From JBEBXQ01 sp040391535 (lineage in GTDB: Bacteria; Bacteroidota; Bacteroidia; Cytophagales; Spirosomataceae), in contig JBEBXQ010000015.1 in the NCBI GenBank assembly GCA_040391535.1, positions 1 to 49,497 on the forward strand: a stretch of 49,497 nt of DNA. Reading direction: 5' to 3'. Positions 14,320 to 22,783 of this stretch are shown here, in pieces. Each line of letters begins with the position of its first letter. Position 1 is the stretch's first letter. A program made the position numbers and the translations under genes. The notes below the pieces were generated by a model that was given only the letters and a program-made list of their open reading frames with translations, made no database searches and was not told the DNA's origin.

Positions 14320-15798
14320 TTATTGTACTTTTTTCAATTCAGCTTCCAGAAAACTATTGTTGGGGAACTGCTGTGGAATCCAGCGTTCCTGAATGGCTCC
14401 GTTTCTATCAATCACCACAAACGGATAGCGGATCTCCGCTACATATTCTTTCTGGATTGTATCAATCTGTTCAGGACTTGCCCATAAGTGATGTACTCCC
14501 GGGCGTACTGTCGTATTTTTCTTCCAGAAGCTGAAAGGAATGGCTGGCGATATGCAGGCATATACAAACTGTACTTTATCAGAGAACTGCTCCTCCAGTT
14601 TTTTAAGGTCATTTTCAAACTGTCGGGGATTGAACGCAAATACCAGGCATACTGGTTTTCCGCGCAGCGATGCTAACGATATTTCAGAACTATCGGCTGT
14701 CAGCAGTTGCATATCAGGTGCCGTATTGCCTGTATTTAGTTTTTCTTTAGCTGAAAGCAGATTTTCGAAATAAACCCCATGAGCCGATTGCGGATAATTG
14801 GTTTTAAATTCTTTTAACAGCAATTGGGCTGTCTGAGTACCTTTCAACGCCGTTGCAGCGTAATTCAGCCAGTAAGTCAGCAGATATTCTTTCTGTGCAG
14901 GATATTCAGCCAGCTTTTCCTGACTCACTCTGTAAATATCAGCGATGGCCAAAGGATCAACCGGTTTCTGATACGTTGAATCATTGGGATAATTCTTCAT
15001 GACAGGTATCTGAATCCAGTGCCTGAGTTCATCACGGTAAGATTTGCTGAGTAAAGCCCCATCCGGCAGGACTTTAAATTGTTGCAAGGTGAAATCGTCC
15101 AGTTCCTGCCGCTGCTGCGGCGACAGCCTGACCGCCCTGTTCTGTCGCATTTGTTTGTCCGCGATATGTGTTTGTAACAGGTAAGGTTCTGTCATCATCC
15201 GGGCCTCTATATATTGTTCAAAACTTTTATCAGCTCCGGCTGATGTTTGTGATTTGAATTGTTGAAAAGCCACGCTTCTCCGCTGTTGTAAACTATCGAT
15301 CTGCGCATTCATAGCGGCAAGACCCGATTCGTCATACCGGTTACCCAAAGCCGGTAAGTACTGATAATGATTTTCGAGGAAATAGCCGGAAAGAAATTCC
15401 TGTCTGGATGCGTTAACTCCCTGGAAAGTGAGTTTCCCGTCAGTACCGACGGAAACAGTCAGTTGTTCGTCAGGCTGAAGATAAAGCGGATAAGTGCGTG
15501 GCTGAAAATGCTGTCCTCCGGGTTTAGGCGCAATGGTCAGGTTGATAATAACCGGTTTTTCATGATCAATGGAAATGACTTTTTCCGGCTGGACTGTAAA
15601 ATCAGCATATCCGGCATTGTCGTAACGGGTATCAGCAAGGCCTACCCCGATGGTCTCATGAAACTCCGGACGTTCTACAGTAACGCTCACGATAATAGTA
15701 CTTCCCTGTGTCCCTGACAAGGTAATCCGGGAAGCAACGGCTGTGAGTTGAGTAAGGAACCCGGAAATAAGAATGGTGTACAGTGACAGGTTTTTCAT
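14320..15798 (-). CDS. Exported thioredoxin-fold protein without CxxC
   Basis: This 492-residue protein has a signal peptide (about 1-22), a beta-rich N-terminal part, a helical middle with many Gln and Lys residues, and a C-terminal thioredoxin/AhpC-like domain (about 352-492). That domain opens with TGNTAPDMQLLTADSSEISL and continues with SLRGKPVCLVFAF. Where TlpA/ResA proteins have WCxxC, this one reads FAFNPRQF, so both redox cysteines are missing and disulfide exchange is unlikely. The cis-Pro region YPFVVIDRNG is kept. The gene starts 3 bases after the tyrA stop and is probably co-transcribed with it, though no functional link is evident. Confidence 0.75.
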   Translation of the reverse strand: MKNLSLYTILISGFLTQLTAVASRITLSGTQGSTIIVSVTVERPEFHETIGVGLADTRYDNAGYADFTVQPEKVISIDHEKPVIINLTIAPKPGGQHFQPRTYPLYLQPDEQLTVSVGTDGKLTFQGVNASRQEFLSGYFLENHYQYLPALGNRYDESGLAAMNAQIDSLQQRRSVAFQQFKSQTSAGADKSFEQYIEARMMTEPYLLQTHIADKQMRQNRAVRLSPQQRQELDDFTLQQFKVLPDGALLSKSYRDELRHWIQIPVMKNYPNDSTYQKPVDPLAIADIYRVSQEKLAEYPAQKEYLLTYWLNYAATALKGTQTAQLLLKEFKTNYPQSAHGVYFENLLSAKEKLNTGNTAPDMQLLTADSSEISLASLRGKPVCLVFAFNPRQFENDLKKLEEQFSDKVQFVYACISPAIPFSFWKKNTTVRPGVHHLWASPEQIDTIQKEYVAEIRYPFVVIDRNGAIQERWIPQQFPNNSFLEAELKKVQ

Positions 15799-15801
15799 AG
15801 T

Positions 15802-16659
15802 TTATTTTTTATCGATGCCTGATAACACGCGGCCAATATCATTCGCTTTTACCATCAGTTCAAGACTTTGGTCCGTCTCCTGCTGATCGATTGCTGTTTT
15901 AAAACGCTTTAGTAACTGAATATAGTCTCCCAGTGCTTTTGAAACGTTCTTTTTATTCTGATTAAAAATCGGAGCCCACATTTGAGGAGAACTTTTTGCA
16001 AGTCTTACAGTAGAGGAAAATCCAGTGCTGGCCATCGCGAAAATAGCCTTCTCATCCTTTTCTTTTTCCAGAACAGTCAACCCAAGCGCGAAAGAACTGA
16101 TATGGCTCAGGTGAGATACATAGGCAAGATGCAGATCATGATTAACCGGCTCCATATAATGGATTTTCATGCCGGCATCCCGCAAAAAAGATTCAATCAG
16201 TAACACTGAGTCGGGGTGTGATTTGTGCTTATCACAGATGATGACATTTTTATCAGGAAGCAATTCTTTGAAAGCCGCAGAAGGACCTGAGTTTTCGGTA
16301 CCTGCCATAGGATGCACTGCGACATATTGCGCTCTTTTCGGATGCTGGTCGGCCAGCTGACAGATCATTTCCTTGGTAGAACCCATATCCACAACCGTTT
16401 TCCCCTCCGGAATACGATCCAGAATTTGCGGCAGCAACTGCTGAATGACATCAACAGGTGCCGATAAAATATTAAGCTCAGCCATTTCGATGGCTTTTTC
16501 AAGAGTAGTTATTTCATCCACAATCCCTTTGGCAAGGGCAAGTTTTTGATTGACAACGGACTTATCAACACCTATAAAGCGGATGTTAGGGTATTTTTCG
16601 CGGAGTGCCAGGGCAAATGAGCCCCCGATGAGTCCGATACCAATAATGCTTACAATCAT
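15802..16659 (-). CDS. tyrA: Prephenate dehydrogenase
   Basis: TyrA oxidatively decarboxylates prephenate to 4-hydroxyphenylpyruvate in tyrosine synthesis. The 285 residues start with the NAD-binding motif GIGLIGGS (7-14). The substrate-binding segment VAVHPMAGTENSGPSAA follows, then a helical C-terminal dimerisation region. It has no chorismate mutase or ACT domain, so it is the short monofunctional type. It lies downstream of gldE on the same strand with a 76-base gap that contains a possible -7 box, so it may be transcribed on its own. Confidence 0.92.
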   Translation of the reverse strand: MIVSIIGIGLIGGSFALALREKYPNIRFIGVDKSVVNQKLALAKGIVDEITTLEKAIEMAELNILSAPVDVIQQLLPQILDRIPEGKTVVDMGSTKEMICQLADQHPKRAQYVAVHPMAGTENSGPSAAFKELLPDKNVIICDKHKSHPDSVLLIESFLRDAGMKIHYMEPVNHDLHLAYVSHLSHISSFALGLTVLEKEKDEKAIFAMASTGFSSTVRLAKSSPQMWAPIFNQNKKNVSKALGDYIQLLKRFKTAIDQQETDQSLELMVKANDIGRVLSGIDKK

Positions 16660-16706
16660 TTACGGATCAGGCTTTTTACAGCCGGGTTTGAGTCTGAATT
16701 ATAATG

Positions 16707-16714
16707 CAAAATTA
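16707..16714 (-). promoter_or_regulatory. Candidate -7 box for tyrA
   Basis: The minus strand reads TAATTTTG here, a full TAnnTTTG match 47 bases before the tyrA ATG. The -33 region would fall at the end of gldE and is not well conserved. Confidence 0.38.
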
Positions 16715-16735
16715 CATCTTTGCCCGGATAAATGA

Positions 16736-18055
16736 TCAGGAGAGCGTTTTCATTATCCTTACCTTCTTTATTTTCTTTTTATCTGCGGATTGGATTTTGA
16801 AAATCAGGTCCCGGTAGGAAGTTTGTTCGCCAATTCTTGGTAATCTTGAAAAAAGTTCGAGCAGAAGTCCTGCCAGCGATTCGCTGCTGGCTTGCACGTC
16901 ATGGAAGTAATCCTGCGGAAGGTTGATGATTTTAAGTAAATTGCTGACCGGCACCCGTCCTTCAAACAGGAAAGTGTTTTCATCGATTTTATTGTAATAG
17001 ACATCGTCTGCGTCATCATATTCGTCATTGATGTCGCCAAAAATCTCTTCAATAATATCTTCCAGTGTAATCAATCCGCTGGTGCCTCCGTACTCATCCA
17101 CTACAATTGCCATGTGCACACGGCGCTTTCTGAACTCCTGCAGCAGGTCATCAAGTCTTTTGCTTTCAGGAATAAAATAAGCATCCCTCAGTAATTTCTG
17201 CCAGTGAAATTTCTCATTACGATGTGTATAGGAAAGCAGATCTTTGGTGTAGAGAATTCCTTCGATACTATCCAGTGTTTCTTTATAGACCGGGACCCTT
17301 GAATACCCTGACTTGTTCACTTTATCCATCAATTCATGAAAATCAAGCTCCCAGTCAAATGCTGTGATGCTGGGTCTGGCCTGCATAGCCTGTTTGACGG
17401 TAGTCGTAGAAAAAGTCTCAAGGCTGAGTAATAAATCCTGCTCTTCCAGTGACTGTTCGGTATAGTTCCGGATTTCTTCTTCTTTGCCGTTATGACGGAA
17501 AACATATAGTCCCGACATCTGTGCGAGGCGGGTAAGATAGTTGGTTAAAGGCTGGCAGATCCGGATCAGTATTCTGACAGGTTTATCCAGTGTAACTATA
17601 TAGACGGCAGAAAATCTGCCTGCAATAGCTCTGATAAATAAATCAAACCATATCCAGCAGCCAGCAGCCAGGATAATGACAATCTGATTTTCAGGATATT
17701 CCTGCAGGAGAATAACGGCGATACGTGAAGCCGAGACCACCGCGATCAGTAAAAACACCCATTGTAAAAATGAAAGGGTGAACTTCTGCTGGTCATTTGG
17801 TATAAAGTAGCGTGAACTGTTTCTTCGCTCCCAGGGCATTTCTGCCCAGCTATTAGCAATATAAGTGGCGCTTATGGAAGTGAAGAAAAGATAAAGAGTA
17901 AATGCGATGAAAAAAAACAACCAGTCTTCATACGTCACATTTCCCGGAGTATAGTCGGGAAAGATGACTGAAAATAATACAAAACTTCGGGTAAAACCGG
18001 ATTTATCAAAACGCGTTCGAGGCAGCGGGTCTTCCGATGTATCTGCTTCTTTCAT
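16736..18055 (-). CDS. gldE: Gliding motility-associated protein GldE (CorC/HlyC family)
   Basis: This 439-residue inner-membrane protein has three to four hydrophobic segments in residues 25-160 (CNNM/DUF21-like). A pair of CBS domains spans about 215-345, with SGYSRVPVYKETLDSIEGILYTKDLL and HMAIVVDEYGGTSGLITLEDIIEEIFGDI. A CorC/HlyC transporter-associated domain completes it (about 360-439). In Bacteroidota this architecture next to ssb and mutY is GldE, linked genetically to gliding and the type IX secretion apparatus. A general CorC-like ion-transport protein is the alternative. The usual partner gldD is not next to it. It follows ssb by 25 bases. Confidence 0.87.
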   Translation of the reverse strand: MKEADTSEDPLPRTRFDKSGFTRSFVLFSVIFPDYTPGNVTYEDWLFFFIAFTLYLFFTSISATYIANSWAEMPWERRNSSRYFIPNDQQKFTLSFLQWVFLLIAVVSASRIAVILLQEYPENQIVIILAAGCWIWFDLFIRAIAGRFSAVYIVTLDKPVRILIRICQPLTNYLTRLAQMSGLYVFRHNGKEEEIRNYTEQSLEEQDLLLSLETFSTTTVKQAMQARPSITAFDWELDFHELMDKVNKSGYSRVPVYKETLDSIEGILYTKDLLSYTHRNEKFHWQKLLRDAYFIPESKRLDDLLQEFRKRRVHMAIVVDEYGGTSGLITLEDIIEEIFGDINDEYDDADDVYYNKIDENTFLFEGRVPVSNLLKIINLPQDYFHDVQASSESLAGLLLELFSRLPRIGEQTSYRDLIFKIQSADKKKIKKVRIMKTLS

Positions 18056-18080
18056 TAATTTTCAGAAAAGGTGATAAATT

Positions 18081-18545
18081 TTAAAATGGCAAATCATCAT
18101 CATCATTATTACTGTCGGCAGATAAAGCCGGCGATACCGGGGACGGATCTGCAGGTTTAGAATCATAAGAGGCCAAAGGCGGATTTGCCGGGGGGGCTGA
18201 TGTGCCGGATCCGGGGTTTCCTCCGAGCAGGGTCATATTTGTAGCACGTATCGTAATGCCGTTTCGTTGTTGTCCTTCTTTGTCTACCCAGCTTTCAGAA
18301 CGGATACTTCCTTCAATATAGACCTGATTTCCTTTTTTCAGGTACTTTTCAGCAATCTGCGCTGTTTTATTCCAGACCTCAATACGATGCCATTCTGTCT
18401 GCTCTACTCTTTCGCCGTTGCGGTTAGTGTAAGCTTCAGAAGTGGCAATATTGAATTTGGCCACAATAGCCCCGCCATCAAAATAACGAACCTCGGGGTC
18501 ACTGCCCAGGTTACCTACCAGAATTACTTTATTTACGCCTGCCAT
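18081..18545 (-). CDS. ssb: Single-stranded DNA-binding protein
   Basis: SSB coats single-stranded DNA in replication and repair. The 154 residues comprise an OB fold (about 1-110, from VNKVILVGNLGSDPEVRYF to NGITIRATNMTLLGG), a Pro/Ser/Ala-rich linker, and the acidic partner-binding tip DDDDLPF. It sits between mutY and gldE on the same strand, an arrangement widely kept in Bacteroidota. Confidence 0.96.
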   Translation of the reverse strand: MAGVNKVILVGNLGSDPEVRYFDGGAIVAKFNIATSEAYTNRNGERVEQTEWHRIEVWNKTAQIAEKYLKKGNQVYIEGSIRSESWVDKEGQQRNGITIRATNMTLLGGNPGSGTSAPPANPPLASYDSKPADPSPVSPALSADSNNDDDDLPF

Positions 18546-18629
18546 GAATTATTCGGAAATTGTTAAATCAGATATAGTAGAATAGTGTATTCAAAAGTTT
18601 GAGTTATCTAAGGTAGTAACAAATAACAT

Positions 18630-19745
18630 TCAAAAAAAATCTTTCTTCAGGTAGTTATTGATGGCAACCGGCTTGGGAAGGTGTTCGATTTCCGATACCG
18701 GGTAAAATGCAAAACCTTCCGGAAGTTCAATTCTACTGTTTTTCGGAACTGATACCGGCCAGAATCTGATCAGTAATTTCTGATGGGACAGCTGATGCGT
18801 AATCATCTCTGAGGGTATTGACGTAATTCCTTTCTTCTGAAAATACTTCAGGTCATGGAGAGTATCGGGGAAATCATCCCAGGTATCTATGCTGTGAGAA
18901 GTCTCGGCGAGAATAAATTCAAATAATCCGTTCCAGACATCTTTTCCCGTTCTTTTGTGCATGGCAATTTCATCCCCTCGCATCAACACGATATAATTGA
19001 GGTGCCGTAACCTTACTTTCGTTTTTTTGGTCTTTACCGGCAGTACTGTCTGCAGGTTGTGTTTGTTGGCATAGCAGATCAGGCTGAAAGGACAACCTTC
19101 ACAATCAGGGGCGACAGGTTTGCATTGAAGAGCCCCGAACTCCATGATCGCCTGATTAAATATATCCGGCTGGTCAGAAGGCATCAGCTGGCGCGCTATT
19201 TCGGTAAAACTTTTCCGTGCACCGCCAGAGCTGATATCCGTATCTATTCCTAAAAGACGGGAAAGAAACCGAAAAACATTACCGTCAACAACAGGAGCAG
19301 GGAGTTTAAAAGCAAAAGAAGCGATGGCCGAGGCCGTGTAATCACCGATTCCTTTTAATTTTTTAAGCGCCTCAAAATCGGCAGGGAAAGCACCGTTATG
19401 TTCCTTTACAACTTCCCGGGCCGTTTTTAGCATATTACGGGCACGGGAATAATAACCTAACCCCTGCCATAATCTCAATATTTCATTTTCATCGGCTTCG
19501 GCAAAAGCTTGAACCGATGGAAAATTATCCGTAAATTGCTGATAATAAGGCAGACCCTGGTTTACTCTTGTCTGTTGCAGGATAATCTCAGACAGCCAGA
19601 TCAGATAAGGGTCCCGGGTATGGCGCCAGGGAAGGTCTCTCTGATGGATGCGGTACCAATCGTGCAGCAACTGAAAAATAAGTTCTTTCAGATGAACATA
19701 AGGATGAATATTTGTCAGGGGGTTACCTTCTGTTTTATAGGACAT
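18630..19745 (-). CDS. mutY: A/G-specific adenine glycosylase MutY
   Basis: MutY removes adenine paired with 8-oxoguanine. The 371 residues hold the HhH-GPD core with catalytic E53 (SEIILQQTR), the hairpin LKGIGDYTASA and D154 (VDGNVFRF). The 4Fe-4S cysteines are C208, C215, C218 and C224 (C-x6-C-x2-C-x5-C). A C-terminal Nudix-like recognition domain (about 240-371) follows, with the HQLSHQKL signature. The start is close to the divergent HU-like gene (123-base gap). Confidence 0.95.
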   Translation of the reverse strand: MSYKTEGNPLTNIHPYVHLKELIFQLLHDWYRIHQRDLPWRHTRDPYLIWLSEIILQQTRVNQGLPYYQQFTDNFPSVQAFAEADENEILRLWQGLGYYSRARNMLKTAREVVKEHNGAFPADFEALKKLKGIGDYTASAIASFAFKLPAPVVDGNVFRFLSRLLGIDTDISSGGARKSFTEIARQLMPSDQPDIFNQAIMEFGALQCKPVAPDCEGCPFSLICYANKHNLQTVLPVKTKKTKVRLRHLNYIVLMRGDEIAMHKRTGKDVWNGLFEFILAETSHSIDTWDDFPDTLHDLKYFQKKGITSIPSEMITHQLSHQKLLIRFWPVSVPKNSRIELPEGFAFYPVSEIEHLPKPVAINNYLKKDFF

Positions 19746-19771
19746 TATAAGAGAAACTAAAAAAAATTACT

Positions 19772-19802
19772 TTTAAAGTTAAGTAAAAAAGAACTACCTT
19801 TG
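19772..19802 (+). promoter_or_regulatory. Promoter for the HU-like gene
   Basis: TTTA (19772-19775), a 19-base spacer and TACCTTTG (19795-19802) match the Bacteroidota consensus with one change in the -33 box. It lies 67 bases before the GTG start, leaving a leader of about 60 bases. Confidence 0.62.
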
Positions 19803-19868
19803 TACTCCCAAAATCAAAGGGGTATATTTTTGTAAGAATAAAAATCAACCTTAAAGTTAATTAAGACA

Positions 19869-20174
19869 GTGACTAAAGCAGACGTTATCGCGCAGATTTC
19901 AGAAAAAACGGGTGTAGAGAAGACAGATGTACAACATACACTTGAAACATTTTTTACTGTAGTGAAAGATTCATTGGCGAGTGGAGAGAATCTTTATATC
20001 AGAGGTTTTGGTAGCTTTATTAATAAAAAGCGTGCCCGTAAAGTAGCCCGTAACATTTCCAAAGGAACTTCGATGATTATCGATGAACATTATGTGCCAA
20101 GTTTTAAACCTGCCAAGATTTTCGTTGAACAGGTTAAAGAAAGTGATCAATTGAGTGAATTGGCTGTTAAGTAA
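19869..20174 (+). CDS. HU/IHF-family DNA-binding protein
   Basis: This is a 101-residue nucleoid protein of the HU/IHF family that bends DNA as a dimer. TKADVIAQISEKTGVEKTDVQ forms the N-terminal helices. IRGFGSFINKKRARKVARNISKGTSM holds the family signature and beta-arm base. The GTG start at 19869 places the protein in register with family members. A typical promoter lies upstream. It leads a plus-strand series with the TPR protein, the small basic protein and RNase G, divergent from mutY. Confidence 0.92.
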   Translation: MTKADVIAQISEKTGVEKTDVQHTLETFFTVVKDSLASGENLYIRGFGSFINKKRARKVARNISKGTSMIIDEHYVPSFKPAKIFVEQVKESDQLSELAVK

Positions 20175-20208
20175 TTACTTACAGCAACGTTATTGAATGA
20201 TATTTGAA

Positions 20209-21042
20209 ATGAAGAAAACTGTTCTGATTATTTGCATACTGGCACTTACGTTGATTGGTACTTTATACAGTCTGCCTAAGATAGTTGTAAATAATAAAAA
20301 CGAAAGTACAGAGCAGCGTACTTCTGCGGGTGAGGAGGAAAGTCCTGTTGCTGCAAATAATATGGAAGCCAGTCATGGTACGGGCAGCCTAAATGCAGAA
20401 CAACAGTCGGCAATTGACAAACTTATAGTAGCCTATAAGGCTGCTTCTGAAAAAGAAAAAGAAATTAGCGCTATTAAACTTTCTGATCAATACATTATGT
20501 ATCAGCGGTTTGATAGCGCTGCTTATTATGCAGAGGCGGCGGCGCTTGTCAATCCGAATCTGACTAATTACCTTCGCGCCGGGGATCGCTATTATGAGGC
20601 ATACGGTTTTTCTCTCGATCAGGCCAAATCCAAACGGCTTGGTGAGAAAACCAGAGAGTTTTACCAGAAGGTTCTGGATGAAAATCCGAATGTGCCCCTG
20701 GCCAAAGCCAATATGGCAATGACCTATGTGAATACTGAAAACCCGATGCAGGGAATTATGATGCTGAGGGAGATTCTGGAGGAAGATCCGACTAACGAGG
20801 TTGCCTTGTTTAATATGGGGATTCTCTCCATGCGTTCCAATCAGTATTCAAGAGCAGTTGAGCGTTTTCAGCAAATCGTTGTTAATAATCCATCCAATAC
20901 CAAAGCCCGGTTCTATCTTGGCGTAAGTTTGCTGGAGACAGGAAAAAATGACGAGGCGCGTAAAGAGTTGAAACAGGTAAAAGAACAGGAAAAAGATCCT
21001 GCTATTTTACAGGCAATAGCCGAACTGGAAGAGCGCTTGTAA
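20209..21042 (+). CDS. Membrane-anchored TPR-repeat protein
   Basis: This protein of about 277 residues has an N-terminal membrane anchor or signal (KKTVLIICILALTLIGTLY), a Ser/Glu-rich linker, and several tetratricopeptide repeats. Examples are FYQKVLDENPNVPLAKANMA, LREILEEDPTNEVALFNMGI and FQQIVVNNPSNTKARFYLGV, each carrying the TPR spacing. TPR proteins are protein-binding scaffolds; the partner is unknown. The position between an HU-like gene and the small basic protein/RNase G pair looks familiar for this phylum. An ATG at 20197 would add four residues. Confidence 0.82.
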   Translation: MKKTVLIICILALTLIGTLYSLPKIVVNNKNESTEQRTSAGEEESPVAANNMEASHGTGSLNAEQQSAIDKLIVAYKAASEKEKEISAIKLSDQYIMYQRFDSAAYYAEAAALVNPNLTNYLRAGDRYYEAYGFSLDQAKSKRLGEKTREFYQKVLDENPNVPLAKANMAMTYVNTENPMQGIMMLREILEEDPTNEVALFNMGILSMRSNQYSRAVERFQQIVVNNPSNTKARFYLGVSLLETGKNDEARKELKQVKEQEKDPAILQAIAELEERL

Positions 21043-21092
21043 TACAAGAGCTTGTTTTAAAAGTATTTTTTACACATTAACCGTTTTATATT

Positions 21093-21182
21093 ATGCCTTG
21101 CGGAAAAAAAAGGAAGAGACATAAGATCTCTACTCACAAAAGAAAGAAGCGTCTTAGAAAAAACAGACATAAGAAAAAATAA
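21093..21182 (+). CDS. 29-residue basic protein, probable bS22/mS38-like (AURKAIP1/COX24-type) ribosomal protein
   Basis: An ATG at 21093 opens a 29-residue frame ending in TAA. It starts MPCGKKRKRHK and ends RKKRLRKNRHKKK, with 11 Lys, 6 Arg and 3 His. From memory, near-identical small proteins are widespread in Bacteroidota and are annotated as AURKAIP1/COX24-domain proteins. That family includes mitochondrial mS38 and mycobacterial bS22, which bind 16S rRNA in the small subunit. It lies 50 bases after the TPR gene and 38 bases before RNase G, an rRNA-processing enzyme, which fits a ribosomal role. The ribosomal role is inferred from family resemblance. Confidence 0.8.
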   Translation: MPCGKKRKRHKISTHKRKKRLRKNRHKKK

Positions 21183-21220
21183 TTTTCATCTTTCTGGTTG
21201 CCAGGTAAATTGGTAAGACT

Positions 21221-22783
21221 TTGAGTAACGAGTTACTGATAAATTCTACTCAAAAGGGGGAACGTATAGCCCTTTTGCAGAATAAACGCCTTCTTGAGTA
21301 CCACCTTGAGGTTCCTGATCAGAACTTTACTGTAGGAGATATTTATCTCGGGACAGTGAAGAAGCTGGTCACAGGGCTGAATGCCGCTTTTGTGGATGTG
21401 GGATTTGAAAAGGATGCATTTCTGCATTATCTGGATCTGGGGGCGAATATCAATTCCCTGGATAAATTTACCAAAGATATTATTGCAAAAAGGGCTAACT
21501 CCGGTAAGGTGTCAGGATTTAAAATGGAACCTGAAATCGATAAGCTTGGCAAAATCGATAAGGTGCTTTCCAAAAATCAGCCTATCCTTGTTCAGGTAGT
21601 TAAAGAGCCTATATCAACTAAGGGACCAAGGCTTTCGTGTGACCTGTCTATCGCCGGACGATACATTGTTTTGGTTCCTTTTTCTAATTCTGTTAATCTT
21701 TCCAAAAAGATCACAGACAAGCAGGAACGCAACAGGCTGCAGCGTCTGATGTCATCTATTAAGCCTGCCAATTTCGGCGTTATTGTACGTACAGTAGCGC
21801 AGGGAAAAGACGTAGAAGAACTCGACCGCGATCTCCATAACTGCATTGAAAAATGGGAGAACGGAATGAAGGTACTGAGAGATGCCAAGCCGCGTGACCG
21901 TATTATCGGTGAAATGAACCGGGCATCTTCTATTCTGCGTGATATGCTGAATGAGTCTTTTGACAGCATTACCGTAGAGTCAAAAGAAGTGTATGATGAT
22001 ATCAGATCGTATATCCGTTCCATTGCTCCTGATAAAGAGAATATTGTTAAACTGCATACCGGGAAGAACAAACTTTTTGAACAGGCGGGTATTGAAAAGC
22101 AGATCAAATCACTTTTCGGTCGTTCAGTGAGCTTACCGGGCGGGGGGTATCTGATTATCGAACATACCGAAGCCCTTCATGTTATTGACGTTAACAGCGG
22201 CAATAAATCCAACACAGAAGAAGATCAGGAAGCGACTGCTCTCAGTGTCAATGTGGAAGCCGCAAAGGAGATTTCCAGGCAGTTGAGGTTACGTGATATG
22301 GGTGGCATTATTGTGGTTGATTTTATCGACATGAAAAAAGCTGAAAATAAAAAGAAGCTTTATGATGTCATGAGAGAGGAAATGAGAGCGGAGCGTTCGA
22401 AACATACGATCCTGCCGCTTTCCAAATTCGGCCTGATGCAGATTACCCGTCAGCGTGTCCGCCCCGAACTGAACATAGTTACCCGGGAGTCGTGCCCTAC
22501 CTGTGGTGGTACCGGTACGATACAGGCCAGTATTCTGGTTTCGGATATAATCGAAAATAACATTGATTATATTATCACCAAACAGAATGAAAAGGGCTTT
22601 TCGATCATTCTGCATCCGTTCCTTTATTCTTACTTTACCAAAGGGCTGATATCCCGTCAGTTGCGCTGGCTGTTCAAATACAAAACATGGATAAACCTTG
22701 TACAGGACAGTTCACTGGGTGTGGTTGACTTCAAATTCTATAATAAGTTTGAAGAAGAGATTGAAATCGTCTCTGTTGTCTAG
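21221..22783 (+). CDS. rng: Ribonuclease G (RNase E/G family)
   Basis: RNase G is a single-strand endoribonuclease that matures 16S rRNA and turns over mRNA. The 520 residues include an S1-like RNA-binding domain (about 38-130, GDIYLGTVKKLVTGLNAAFVD). Mg-binding D323 falls in VIDVNSG and D367 in VVDFID. The Zn-link motif is CPTCGG (425-430). It lacks the long C-terminal scaffold of RNase E, so RNase G is the right call. The start is TTG at 21221, in register with the usual MSNELLIN opening. The stop shares the palindrome CTAG with the convergent HMG-CoA-lyase-like gene. Confidence 0.94.
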   Translation: MSNELLINSTQKGERIALLQNKRLLEYHLEVPDQNFTVGDIYLGTVKKLVTGLNAAFVDVGFEKDAFLHYLDLGANINSLDKFTKDIIAKRANSGKVSGFKMEPEIDKLGKIDKVLSKNQPILVQVVKEPISTKGPRLSCDLSIAGRYIVLVPFSNSVNLSKKITDKQERNRLQRLMSSIKPANFGVIVRTVAQGKDVEELDRDLHNCIEKWENGMKVLRDAKPRDRIIGEMNRASSILRDMLNESFDSITVESKEVYDDIRSYIRSIAPDKENIVKLHTGKNKLFEQAGIEKQIKSLFGRSVSLPGGGYLIIEHTEALHVIDVNSGNKSNTEEDQEATALSVNVEAAKEISRQLRLRDMGGIIVVDFIDMKKAENKKKLYDVMREEMRAERSKHTILPLSKFGLMQITRQRVRPELNIVTRESCPTCGGTGTIQASILVSDIIENNIDYIITKQNEKGFSIILHPFLYSYFTKGLISRQLRWLFKYKTWINLVQDSSLGVVDFKFYNKFEEEIEIVSVV

